DNA of 7,474 nt, from positions 1-7,474 of the forward strand of contig JABMRG010000143.1 in NCBI GenBank assembly GCA_013202935.1. Reading direction: 5' to 3'. The stretch is from Candidatus Omnitrophota bacterium. Lineage in GTDB: Bacteria > Omnitrophota > Gorgyraeia > JABMRG01. This document shows positions 1-7,474 of this stretch, piece by piece. How positions within the stretch are numbered: position 1 is the first letter of the stretch; every line of letters begins with the position of its first letter. The translations under genes and the position numbers were made by a program. The notes beneath the pieces were generated by a model, which saw only the letters and a list, made by a program, of their open reading frames with translations, ran no database searches and was not told where the DNA came from.

Positions 1-369
1 CCTTAGCCCTGTCTCCATTCTGCCTGTATTCGCTTCTATTCTTCTTCCATAATCACTGGTAGCGCCTGCCATCTGCAGGTCATATTCGAGCTGGGTCCTC
101 TGGCCTAAGTAGTATCTTAGCCTGCCCTGTGCCAGCATATCCTGCTGTTCATCTTCCTCATATGGCCTTCCGCCTGTGATTGAAAATCTTGTCTCATAGG
201 TAGGATATTCAGCTACTGTTGTAATAACCTCTCGCGAATCTACTACACCGCCCTCATGTATAACAGACAATGTCCCGCCTGAATCATATAGCCTCATTAC
301 CATGCGCGTTACATCATCTTTAAGCCATTGGGCATATGCTACATATTCACCTGTAGCCCCTGGCGTAGG
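1..369 (-). other. Gly/Thr/Tyr-rich beta-like stretch at the C-side window edge (residues 2369-2491)
   Basis: After about 2,300 mostly helical residues the composition shifts. The stretch opens with PTPGATG and contains SGGTLSVIHEGG (about 2395-2406) and TRFSITGGRP (2428-2437). RTQLEYDLQMAG (2459-2470) and GRMETGLR at the very edge follow. In 2459-2468 hydrophobic residues (T, L, Y, L, M) alternate strictly with polar ones (Q, E, D, Q), a pattern typical of amphipathic beta strands such as those of outer-membrane barrels. The segment is cut by the window, so it could be the first strands of a barrel, a small beta domain between further helical repeats, or a hairpin like the one at residues 234-264. 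Confidence 0.45.
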
Positions 370-3300
370 CACATCTAAAGCATCATATATAGCATCTTTG
401 AATTTATCCATAGATGCTGTCTTTTCTTCTGTTCTTCCTGTCAAGGATGCTCTTTCTTCCTTGTTCCCTCTGAAGAGTTCGACCAGCTTGATAATATCAG
501 CGCTATATTCTTCTTCAGTCTCCAGCCCCATCATACGCATATCCAATCTTGTTCTTATATATAGGGCCCTATAATATGTAAGTGCTAATTCCTTTTCATA
601 TATATCAGAAGGATCATTCTTCGCCCGGGCTTCTTCAAGCTCCTCCCGCGCTGCTGCTAGATTGAGTTTAGCAAGTGCATGCCTGTGTTTAATAATATTA
701 CCCTTGCGGACCCTTGATGATTCCTTATTAAGCATATTTTCTAAATCTTCTATGTGAAGCTTATGGGCTTGGGCAAGAGCTCTTGGATCAGTCTGGCTTA
801 ACCATCTGAATATAAGAGGAAGACCTGTTCTTAGCGCAGAGCCTATAAGATTGGGGCCTAGGTAGATAGTAATAGCTCCTTTTTCCTCTTTTATCTTTGA
901 GATACCGACCTTTGATATCTGCTCTAATAATGAGACAGCGTCATATTCGGTTATATCTGCAACACCGTCTCTTCTGTTAAGTTCATTTAGCACGCCCTCA
1001 AGTAGTTCGCTTGCTGTGTCCGTGTTAACATACTCTATGCCTGATTGCTCTAACCAGTTAAGTATCTGATCGATCTCTTCTTCGCTTCCTAAGAGCCGTT
1101 TTGCCTTTAACATAGCTGTCTCTTTATATATAAGGCTCCTTTCCAGTTTATCTATTTTTTCCTCTATCTTCTCGGCTTCTTTGTCTGTTATAGACTTCAG
1201 TATATCCCTTAGAGCTTCTATTGCGTCCCTTGTGTTCTTATAGTCAGAGCTTGCGACTATATAATCTGTAATACGCATAGCAGCTGTATAATTCGCGGCC
1301 CTGACAGCCAAGGCCTTCTTCATCTCATAGAATTTTTTTATAAGGTCTGCGTGCTTCTTCTCACTCTTCTTTGCAGTATCTATAGCTAACGTAAGATATG
1401 CATCTAAAATCTCAACACCAATCGTTCCCTCAACACCTAGCTGCCATCTTGTCTTTCCCTCCATAAGCCCTCTTATATTAGCAAGCTGTTTATCTATTTC
1501 CAGCAACCTGTTTTCTGCTTGGGCGGCGTTTAATTCTTCAATAGCTTCTGATAAACCAGCTACATTTGTATCCAGAATATGATTTCTGATGCTATTGGCA
1601 GCATTAGATAATGCCTCGTCTGTCCTTGCGACTTTAACCTCTTCAGCTACCTTGAATCTCTCTCTTATCAGCTTATCGAGAGCATCATTGTTCTTTATGC
1701 GGCTAATCGCATAAAGCCATCTGCTTTGCCTATCCTGTGTTACTTGCCTATCCTTAAGGTCTTCTTTTCCTATAAGATCGAGTATAGATACTATCTGAGC
1801 ATGTACCTCTGCTGCTTTTGGTCTTTTTATAATAAACTGCTTCTGCTTTTCTTCTATTATGTATATAGCGCGTATATGCGCTGTTTCGCGGAACGTCCTT
1901 ACCCTTATATTAAACTGTGCATATTCTGCCTCATCACCAACAAAATATTTCTCATAGTTGCCTTTTAATCTATTCAGTTCCTTTAAGAGCTCTATGACTG
2001 TGCTAAATTTGCTTCTTCTACTAACATATTTTAGCTTGTAATTTAAGTCGTTATACCTTCTATGGAACTCCATCTGTTTGGCGCCTCTTGCCTCAATAGC
2101 CTCTGTATACCTCTTATGAGTTTCTTTGGTAACTGCTATGACATCATTTCTTCGCCCGCCAGGGCCTAAAACAATAACTGCTATCCTTGCCTGTTTGTAT
2201 ATGGCATTAAAGGCTTCGTCAAGCTCTCGTAAACTGCTATCCGGGTTAATCTTATCCTGGTTGCTTGCCAGGACTTTATAAAACTTATCCAAGGCATCTA
2301 TTGCTGTTTTTATCCCCTGCCCTGTAGCCTTTTCTCGCTTTAGCCTTATGTTGTCCAGTGTTTCAGGTGGATAGTAGCTACGATTGGCCGCTTCTTCAAT
2401 CAGATCTTGACTTTCTCTATAGGCCTCTTCGCTTTCGTAACGTGAAAGTTGTAAAATCAGTTCGCCTATTCGGCTCATTACATATTGTCTTCTCTGTTTA
2501 TGTGCTGTATCCAGGGCATTATCCAGGCTGTTAAAGGTACGTAATAGTTTCTTGGCTTTTCTGCCAGTTGCGCGCAGTGCTCTCACCCTTGCCTTTGTTT
2601 CATCATATCTCTGTTCTATGGCGTGGCGTTTTTTTCGTGTTTCATCAAGAGCAGTCTGTGTTGTCTTAACATCATCCCTTAGCTTATCGATTTTTGGGAC
2701 AACAGGTTTTGCAGGCGCCTTACTAGGAGCTTTTTCCAACTCTGTTCCTATAAAGCGCCCTAAGAAGGCTGCGCCATTATCTACAATATTTTGATATACC
2801 TCTTTTATCTTATCCCATACAATATGATACCATCTCCGCTTGGTTTCAGGTTTTGCTGCAAGGCTTGCGGCTTTGGCTCTCTCTGCCTCTAATCTTGCCT
2901 CTTCAGCTTTGAGGGCCTTATCTGCTTCTCTTCTTCTCTCTATTGCCTTTTCTACTTCTTCGGTCGCTTTCTTAAATTCCTCATCTGCCTCTTTATACGC
3001 TTCTGTTGCTATATCAAACGCCTCTGCCTGTTTTTGGAGACTCTCTCTGGTTTCGCCTATGGAAGCTTCTATCTCCTTCTTCAGCTCATCGGCCATATAA
3101 TCTATCCGCTCAGAATTTATGCAAGCATCTCTTACCTGGTCAAGCTCTGCTGTTATATACCTAAAGCCTGATAGTTTAGCCTTCATATCTGCAGTATCGT
3201 TATTGAGAACAGCATCTATGAGATTGTCTTTGAGAACCTCTATGGCCATCATCAACTGCCGTCTACACCTTAACTGTTCTTCTGTATATGCTGTTTCTGA

Positions 3301-6300
3301 CTTTAATGAGATAATAGGTAACTGCTCAATTCTATCTCTGGCAATCTCGATACTTGTAATTATAGCCCTTATAAGCTCGCCGCTGGTTATATTAGATATT
3401 GAAAGTGCGGGATTTACACGCCTTATATCTTCTTCCAGCTTTCCCAAGAGGGCCTCTACGCCCTCCATGGCTTCTCTTGCCTCTAGCTCATCCTGCAGGC
3501 CTGCATCAAAAGAGACTTCTTCTCTTCTTGACAAGGCAGCATCAACATTCGCCTGCTTAAATCTTTCCTTTACTAGACTAAGTATTTCCTTAATATATCT
3601 TATATCATCTTTGGCTCTTTCTTTCAGCCTTGCATCTTCGGCTAATTCTCTCACAACCTCTAAAATGATATGCTCTGTGGAAGGCTGGCTAATACCTGTC
3701 TCCTTTGCGGTCGCTCTTAACCTACTCTCTACTCTTTTTGCAAATCGTTTTATGGTCCGATCAGTTTTTATGATAGCCAGTACAGCTTCAAGGAACTGCT
3801 TCTGCAATTCTTGCCTCTCCTGATATGATAATTGTCCAAGATTAACATCATCAAAGAATCCTTCTAAGGTAGGCTTTATGGATGCATTGACAGATCCGTT
3901 CATCCTTACTATTAAATCAGGTATCTCAAGTATAAAGGCCTGGTTAACAGAGCTTGCCAGGGCGTTCACCATTACCTCGTTTGCGCCTCTCTTAATGGCC
4001 CTGTCTATAAACTTTCTCCACCTATCAAAAGAGTCTGCTCTATTCTTTTCCGGAAGTTTTTCATAATGCATATGAGCTATTATGTTCTCTAGATCTACAA
4101 CAACAGCAGGGTCTAAATCAACACGGCCTGCTATATCTAAAACGCGTGCCTCTATCCTAAGCTGCAGTTCTCTGATCCAATTATTAAAATCTTCTTCTCT
4201 GCCTTTAAAATAAACCCCGAGTTGGTCTATCTGTGTCTCTATTCGTTTTAAATATTCGATGGCATCCTTTAGGGTCTTGATATTTTCCTTATCTCTGATA
4301 AGGTCTCTGTCGCTTCTATAAAATGCCTTGAAGTCCTTCTGCTTTGAGGTTTCAAGAAATGCCTTTTTAAGCACGTCTTCAGCCTCTTTCCTAAGCGTCT
4401 CGTCTTTTATAGCCTTACCAAGCACCTTAAGCCAGTCTTCATAAACTTTTGACTGCCTGCCTGTCCACAGTTTTGTATAATCCATACCCTCAAGGAATTC
4501 ACTAAGGTGCTTTATAAAATCTTTATGCTTAGAGGCCTCTTTCAGCATCTTTAGCGCTTCTTTGTTTATAAGAGTTTTTACATCTTCTATAGACTCTAAG
4601 ATCTTTCGGCCTTCTCTTTGCTTTATATATTCTGAGTCATTCTCTTTTCTCTGATTTAATTCATTAAGCAGTTGGGTAAGCTTAACTAAGCTATCGCACT
4701 CACCTATTCTAACCTTCTTAATATTGTCTACATATTCTGAAAGCTTATACTGGTTATATGCCGTGGGGAAAAACTTATCTAAGAGTGGCTCGAATTGGCC
4801 TGGCAAGAAAGCTTCGCTGCCATAGAGTACACTTCTCCACGCTCCAAAAGCACCTCTTTCATAAACCCACCCTTTTGCTTCATACTCCATAAGCTCAAAG
4901 AACTGACGGAGCCCACCTAAGGATATCTTATCCTTTCTGGCAAGATCTAATGTCTCTTTTTCAGCAATACGAAGCATCCCATCCATCTTTGCGCCAAAAT
5001 CTGTGAGTTCACCTGAAAAATACCTTCTATACTGTTCTGGTAGTCCATTTATTCTTCTTATCTGGTCATTTATAATAGCTATGTCATCTGTATCTCTTAT
5101 CGTCTTTATAATTTCTTCTCTTTCTTCTTCAAACTTTTCCTGCTGTTCTGTGCTTTTTGCTGTTTCATCAGCCCTGCGCTCTTTCTCCTGTTCAGTAGCA
5201 GCATCGTAAATCGTTTTCATATCAGCCTGGATACGCTCTAAAAGCTTGAGCTGATTATCCAATATTACCCTATTGATAAGGGCCTGAGATAATCCCTGAA
5301 AGCGCTGGTGGCCAATCTCATAACCTTGCCATACCTCTCTTGTTTCTTTACCGCTTTTTCTTAAATACTCGATAAATTTGATTGCATTATCAAGCCCATC
5401 GGTCTCTTGTTCGCCTATATTTTCTCTGATTCTCCTTATCTCACTTGTGTATGTAACCGCTATCTCTTCATCAAGATCTTTAAGTTTGGCCTCAAGTGCC
5501 AATACCTGTTGCTGGATCAGGACTTCCTGCCTCTCTCTCTGCGCTTCATTGAACGCAACCAGATGCTTTCTCTGACTGTCCCATGCGGTATATCTCATTC
5601 TTAAGAAACCTATGAAATCGCCAAAGTTTTCTTGACTTATATCTATGCCTGCGCCCAAAGAAAGTACCAGGTTATCCAAAAGGCTGCTCTCATCTGAACT
5701 TATCCCTGTCAATATAAGATCTTGGAGCTTATCATATGAGTCTAGTCCGCTTGCAATATGGTCTCTAATAAATTCATCGAGGGCTTCTATGGCTTCTGGT
5801 TCTAATGGAGGAATGGTGCCAATTAAAGGGGCTTGCCTTAAGGCCTCCTGGTGAGTCTCTTCAAATGTGCGCACACGAGCATTATAAACAGATACAAGAA
5901 GCCTATGCTTGATATCCAATAATTCACTTTCAACAGGCTTGTAACCACGCTTATGGGCCTCTCGTGCCTCTTGGGCTTTTCTTGGTGCCTCGCTTACGCT
6001 TATCTCTGCTTTCTTGGCTTCTTGGTGTAGTAATATAGCCTGGCTATCTGCTTCTTCAACCTTTTTCTTAGCTTCGTCAAGCGCTTTTTCCTGTATATGT
6101 AACTGGCGTTGTGCCTCTTTTAATTCTTTTGATGGCTCTGTTACTTTTACAGCTTTTTCTTTACCGAAAAGCCTGCTGAAAAAGTTACCTATTGCACGCC
6201 AGAATTTCTGCCACCGGCTTAAGCCTGCTTCTTCTTTTGCTTTTTTTGCCTCCTCTTCTGCTTTCTGCTTTGCCTTTATCCCTTCTACTTTAGCCTTTGC

Positions 6301-7473
6301 CTGTTTTAGTTTCTCCTCTTGAGATTTTAGTTCTTCTCTGGCTTTGTTTACTGCTTCTGCAGCCTGATAAGCTTTTTCTTGTGCCTTTTCTGAATTGAGT
6401 TCAGCAGCCTTGGCTATTTTCTCCAGCCTACCCAGCTCTTCTTCTAATTTCTTTGCTTCAGCTTCTATCCGTTCAGTTTCAGTCTTGCGTATATCTTCCA
6501 AAGAACCTTTGATCCTTATATCCTCTATTAAAGCAATCAGCTGCTGGCTCATCTGTTTGAGGTAAAGTGCCGGCAGCATCTTCTGTTTCTCAACTTCCTG
6601 CCTTGCTTTTTCTCGTTCTCGCAACGCATCAACATATGCCATTACCAGTTTGGGGTTTACCTTATGCGACTTTTTCTGAGCTCTTAGAGTAGCTCCAATC
6701 TCTCCCTTAATCTCACCAGTCGTCTCACCTTCTTCCTCTATCCTATCCAAGTATGCAACATCTGCATAAATACTGCCATCAAGAAAGTCATCCCAGCTTA
6801 TTCCTGCCAGAGCTTTCTCTTTCTCTAAGGCTGCTTTTAACCCTTTGAGGTTATCATCCGCTATCTTAAAGTTTTGCTGGGCCCTCTCAAGATTATAACC
6901 TGTGATTTCTGTTAGGCTTGTCTGTTGCTGAAGAAAAGATATATAAGTCTGCACTATACTATAAATATTGGCAGCAGGCCCTTCATCTATACCATACAAT
7001 CCTGCTAATATATCCTTAAATGTATCTTCTACGTTCTTGGGGTCAAGAACCTCACCCAAAGTAAACTTATCTGCCCTATCTTTATCTATAAGTTCAATAA
7101 GCCTGTATATAAGCTCTATAGTTTCGGTGGGCACAGTTGTAATATATGATAAGAATCTATTTACAAGTTCTTCTGCCTCTGCTTCATCCCCTGTAATATC
7201 TTTTGCAAGTTTCCTTATATAATTTAAGGAAACAGGATTCTCCTCATCTTTTAATGCCTGGTCTATCTTTTCTACAAGCCTGACTAACTGCTGAGTCTGC
7301 TTGTCCCCGGCACCTGCTTTTACAACTGCCTTAAGTGCTCTTATCGCTTCAACACCAACTTTGCCTTCTATGTCTGCTGGAACATAGCCTGTTCCTTTAT
7401 CAGGTGCTTTTGTCTTTTCATCTGTCTTCTTCTCAGCATCTCTTACCTCTTGCAGCTGCTTGCGCAATCTAAC
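1..7473 (-). CDS. Internal fragment of a giant, mostly alpha-helical/coiled-coil protein (at least 2,491 aa; both ends outside the window)
   Basis: One frame, read from base 7473 down to base 1, is open for 2,491 codons. I translated it through and checked the register at several distant points. With no start or stop in view, the full protein is longer. I do not recognise a named family. The protein is rich in Glu, Lys, Ala, Leu, Ile and Arg and has only three cysteines. Long heptad-like coils lie at about residues 327-417, 448-508, 641-690, 745-800, 1479-1545 and 1594-1700, separated by bundles of shorter amphipathic helices. Two coils are interrupted by Trp/Phe-rich amphipathic tips (418-440 and 1546-1581). 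Beta-like patches occur near 234-264, 1762-1777, 2189-2226 and 2429-2491. I see no Walker A motif, protease triad, signal peptide or convincing transmembrane helix. Ile is often ATA and Arg mostly AGA/AGG along the whole length, so nothing suggests a recent chimera. Giant helical proteins of this kind are known from Omnitrophota; a structural, surface or envelope role is inference. Confidence 0.93.
796..909 (-). other. Small mixed alpha/beta segment (residues 2189-2226)
   Basis: A helix ending in LLEQISK is followed by VGISKIKEEKGAITIYLG, which reads as two short strands joined by a charged turn. A hydrophobic stretch (NLIGSALRTGLPLIFRWL) comes next. The latter is the most hydrophobic run in the window, but two arginines, a proline and its short length argue against a transmembrane helix. 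The segment probably forms a small globular unit between helical rods; no family is recognised. Confidence 0.35.
1411..1431 (-). repeat. EGTIGVE motif, copy 2 (residues 2015-2021)
   Basis: This is the second occurrence of the EG-[KT]-[VI]-GVE motif found near the N-side edge of the fragment. It is preceded by TRWQLGV, and the combined stretch alternates hydrophobic (Trp, Leu, Val, Ile) and polar residues, as in a beta strand. A helix beginning ILDAYLTLAI follows, parallel to the AIRALKAVV helix after copy 1. The match is short, and its meaning as a domain boundary is inferred. Confidence 0.35.
2143..2190 (-). other. Beta-like insertion with a GPGG turn (residues 1762-1777)
   Basis: Within helical sequence, the segment ARIAVIVLGPGGRRND forms a short hydrophobic strand-like run ended by a Gly-Pro-Gly-Gly turn and basic residues, then VIAV. 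It superficially recalls a nucleotide-binding loop but lacks the GKS/GKT of a Walker A motif. A structural turn is the safer reading. Confidence 0.35.
2377..3039 (-). repeat. Coil-tip-coil module B (residues 1479-1699)
   Basis: An Ala/Glu/Lys/Arg coil (about 1479-1545) ends in an aromatic segment beginning RRWYHIVWDKIKEVY (1546-1560) and finishing LGRFIGTE (1571-1578). A Pro/Ala/Lys linker (1582-1593, with four prolines) follows, then a return coil with ALDETRKK (1608-1615). Compared with module A, the tip is about 12 residues longer and its linker richer in proline, but the RW start, the R-[LF]-[FI]-G-[KT]-E end and the ALDE-x-x-KK box occur in the same order. Trp1548, Ile1551/Val1552, Ile1556, Val1559/Tyr1560 and Ile1563 again give a hydrophobic face. 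The return coil is basic (about 1613-1635, many Arg/Lys). Shared order argues for duplication, although low-complexity coils can mimic homology. Confidence 0.55.
3040..5949 (-). other. Central helical region between the two coil-tip-coil modules (residues 509-1478)
   Basis: This stretch of about 970 residues is nearly all helical. It has a Pro-containing break near 545-558, Glu/Gln/Lys coiled coils at about 641-690 and 745-800, and many shorter amphipathic helices. An aromatic, Gly-containing patch (about 835-900, with KGWVYERGAFGAW) breaks the helical pattern and may be a small folded domain. A second mixed patch lies around 1170-1250 (NQAFILEIPDLIV). All three visible cysteines fall here (926, 1403, 1451). 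Helices of the type AI-x-x-L recur at 561, 697, 1071 and 1410. No known domain is recognised, so spacer or scaffold is the most that can be said. Confidence 0.45.
5950..6495 (-). repeat. Coil-tip-coil module A (residues 327-508)
   Basis: A highly charged Ala/Glu/Lys coiled coil (about 327-417) leads into a short aromatic segment, RWQKFWRAIGNFFSRLFGKE (420-439). A polar linker with one Pro (447) follows, and then a second coil (448-508) containing ALDEAKKK (464-471). In the tip, Trp421, Phe424, Trp425, Ile428, Phe431, Phe432, Leu435 and Phe436 fall on one helical face and Lys/Arg residues on the other. That is the pattern of a cationic amphipathic helix. The arrangement suggests an antiparallel coiled-coil hairpin with an aromatic tip. 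Module B shows the same order: RW start, R-[LF]-[FI]-G-[KT]-E end, and ALDE-x-x-KK in the return coil. The copies are strongly diverged, so the duplication would be old. Tip function is unknown; membrane or partner contact is inference. Confidence 0.6.
6682..6774 (-). other. Amphipathic beta-like patch (residues 234-264)
   Basis: Between two long helical stretches lies a segment beginning SIYADVAYLDRIEEEG and ending GEIKGEIGATLR. In both halves hydrophobic or small residues alternate with polar or charged ones (for example I-x-G-x-I-x-A-x-L), which favours beta strands over helix, with an acidic turn between. It resembles the Gly/Thr-rich stretch at the other end of the window, which closes with ETGLR. 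A beta hairpin is a reasonable guess; membrane insertion is speculative. Confidence 0.4.
6775..7473 (-). other. N-side helical block of the giant protein (residues 1-233 of the visible part)
   Basis: The visible protein begins with a charged Lys/Glu/Asp stretch containing a short linker-like part rich in Thr, Pro and Gly (about residues 17-33). It then runs into helices starting at the EGKVGVE motif (36-42). The rest looks like a compact bundle of amphipathic helices with turns at Pro, Gly and Asn, followed by a longer Gln/Lys/Leu helix that ends at GISWDDFLD. No catalytic or binding motif is recognisable. Being at the window edge, this block may continue a domain that begins outside. Confidence 0.5.
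7348..7368 (-). repeat. EGKVGVE motif, copy 1 (residues 36-42)
   Basis: The seven-residue motif EGKVGVE precedes a helix starting AIRALKAVV. A close match, EGTIGVE followed by ILDAYL, occurs 1,979 residues later. The two agree at five of seven residues and at 15 of 21 bases, with conservative changes elsewhere. Small and hydrophobic residues alternate with polar ones, as in an edge beta strand. It may mark the start of a repeated domain, but the flanks are not clearly alignable, so homology is only suggested. Confidence 0.35.
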
Positions 7474-7474
7474 C

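Noticed and set aside
2143..2190. GPGGRRND as a nucleotide-binding P-loop (SMC/Rad50-like coiled-coil ATPase)
   Set aside because: It lacks the GKS/GKT of Walker A, and I see no Walker B or ABC signature motif elsewhere, so the coiled coils alone do not support an SMC family call.
3119..3823. Plus-strand open frame of 234 codons
   Set aside because: Its product is a Ser/Leu/Ala-rich low-complexity chain, as expected from the complement of Glu/Lys/Ala-rich coding sequence. The minus-strand frame is open through and beyond it.
1857..5877. Shared RVRTF-x-ET string at residues 533-540 and 1857-1864
   Set aside because: The flanks do not align and the positions differ relative to modules A and B (about 100 versus 285 residues after the tip). 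A five-residue match is expected by chance in a protein this long.
6160..6222. Tip A as a transmembrane helix
   Set aside because: It is about 19 residues long with several Arg/Lys spaced along it; the hydrophobic residues lie on one face only, which fits an amphipathic surface helix better.
302..7222. Other plus-strand open frames (for example 302-574, 1726-1968, 2552-2794, 2840-3100, 6014-6322, 6968-7222)
   Set aside because: All lie opposite the continuous minus-strand frame, have the same shadow composition, and show no recognisable domain or convincing upstream ribosome-binding site.
6682..7347. TolC-type outer-membrane efflux protein architecture
   Set aside because: The mix of long helices with short beta patches and phrases such as ITGYNLERAQ recall TolC-like proteins, but I could not identify the family's paired helix-strand repeat with confidence. 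It remains only a possibility to test by profile search.

Overview
The whole window lies inside one protein-coding gene on the minus strand. Reading from base 7473 down to base 1 in a single frame gives 2,491 codons without a stop. Neither the true start nor the stop is in view, so this is an internal piece of a very large gene. There is no intergenic space, and I see no RNA gene, promoter, terminator, CRISPR array, insertion sequence or second gene. Open frames on the plus strand are Ser/Leu/Phe-rich shadows of this frame.

The predicted protein is overwhelmingly alpha-helical, rich in Glu, Lys, Ala, Leu, Ile and Arg, with several coiled coils. In protein order: a helical N-side block (residues 1-233); a short beta-like patch (234-264); a long coiled coil that turns over through a Trp/Phe-rich amphipathic 'tip' and returns (module A, 327-508); about 970 residues of helices with further coils (509-1478); a second coil-tip-coil module (module B, 1479-1699); another helical region with two small beta-like insertions (1700-2368); and a Gly/Thr/Tyr-rich, beta-like stretch reaching the window edge (2369-2491). 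Modules A and B share motifs in the same order and look like an old internal duplication about 1,127 residues apart. No enzyme active site, nucleotide-binding motif or signal sequence is visible.

The organism cannot be fixed from the sequence. Codon use is moderately AT-leaning, with heavy use of ATA (Ile) and AGA/AGG (Arg). Together with a gigantic helical ORF this fits uncultivated bacteria of the Omnitrophota or related lineages, which are known for genes encoding proteins of thousands to tens of thousands of residues. That assignment is inference. A plausible but unproven role is a giant cell-surface or envelope protein: long helical rods, aromatic amphipathic tips that could touch membranes, and beta-strand patches that could sit in or at an outer membrane.
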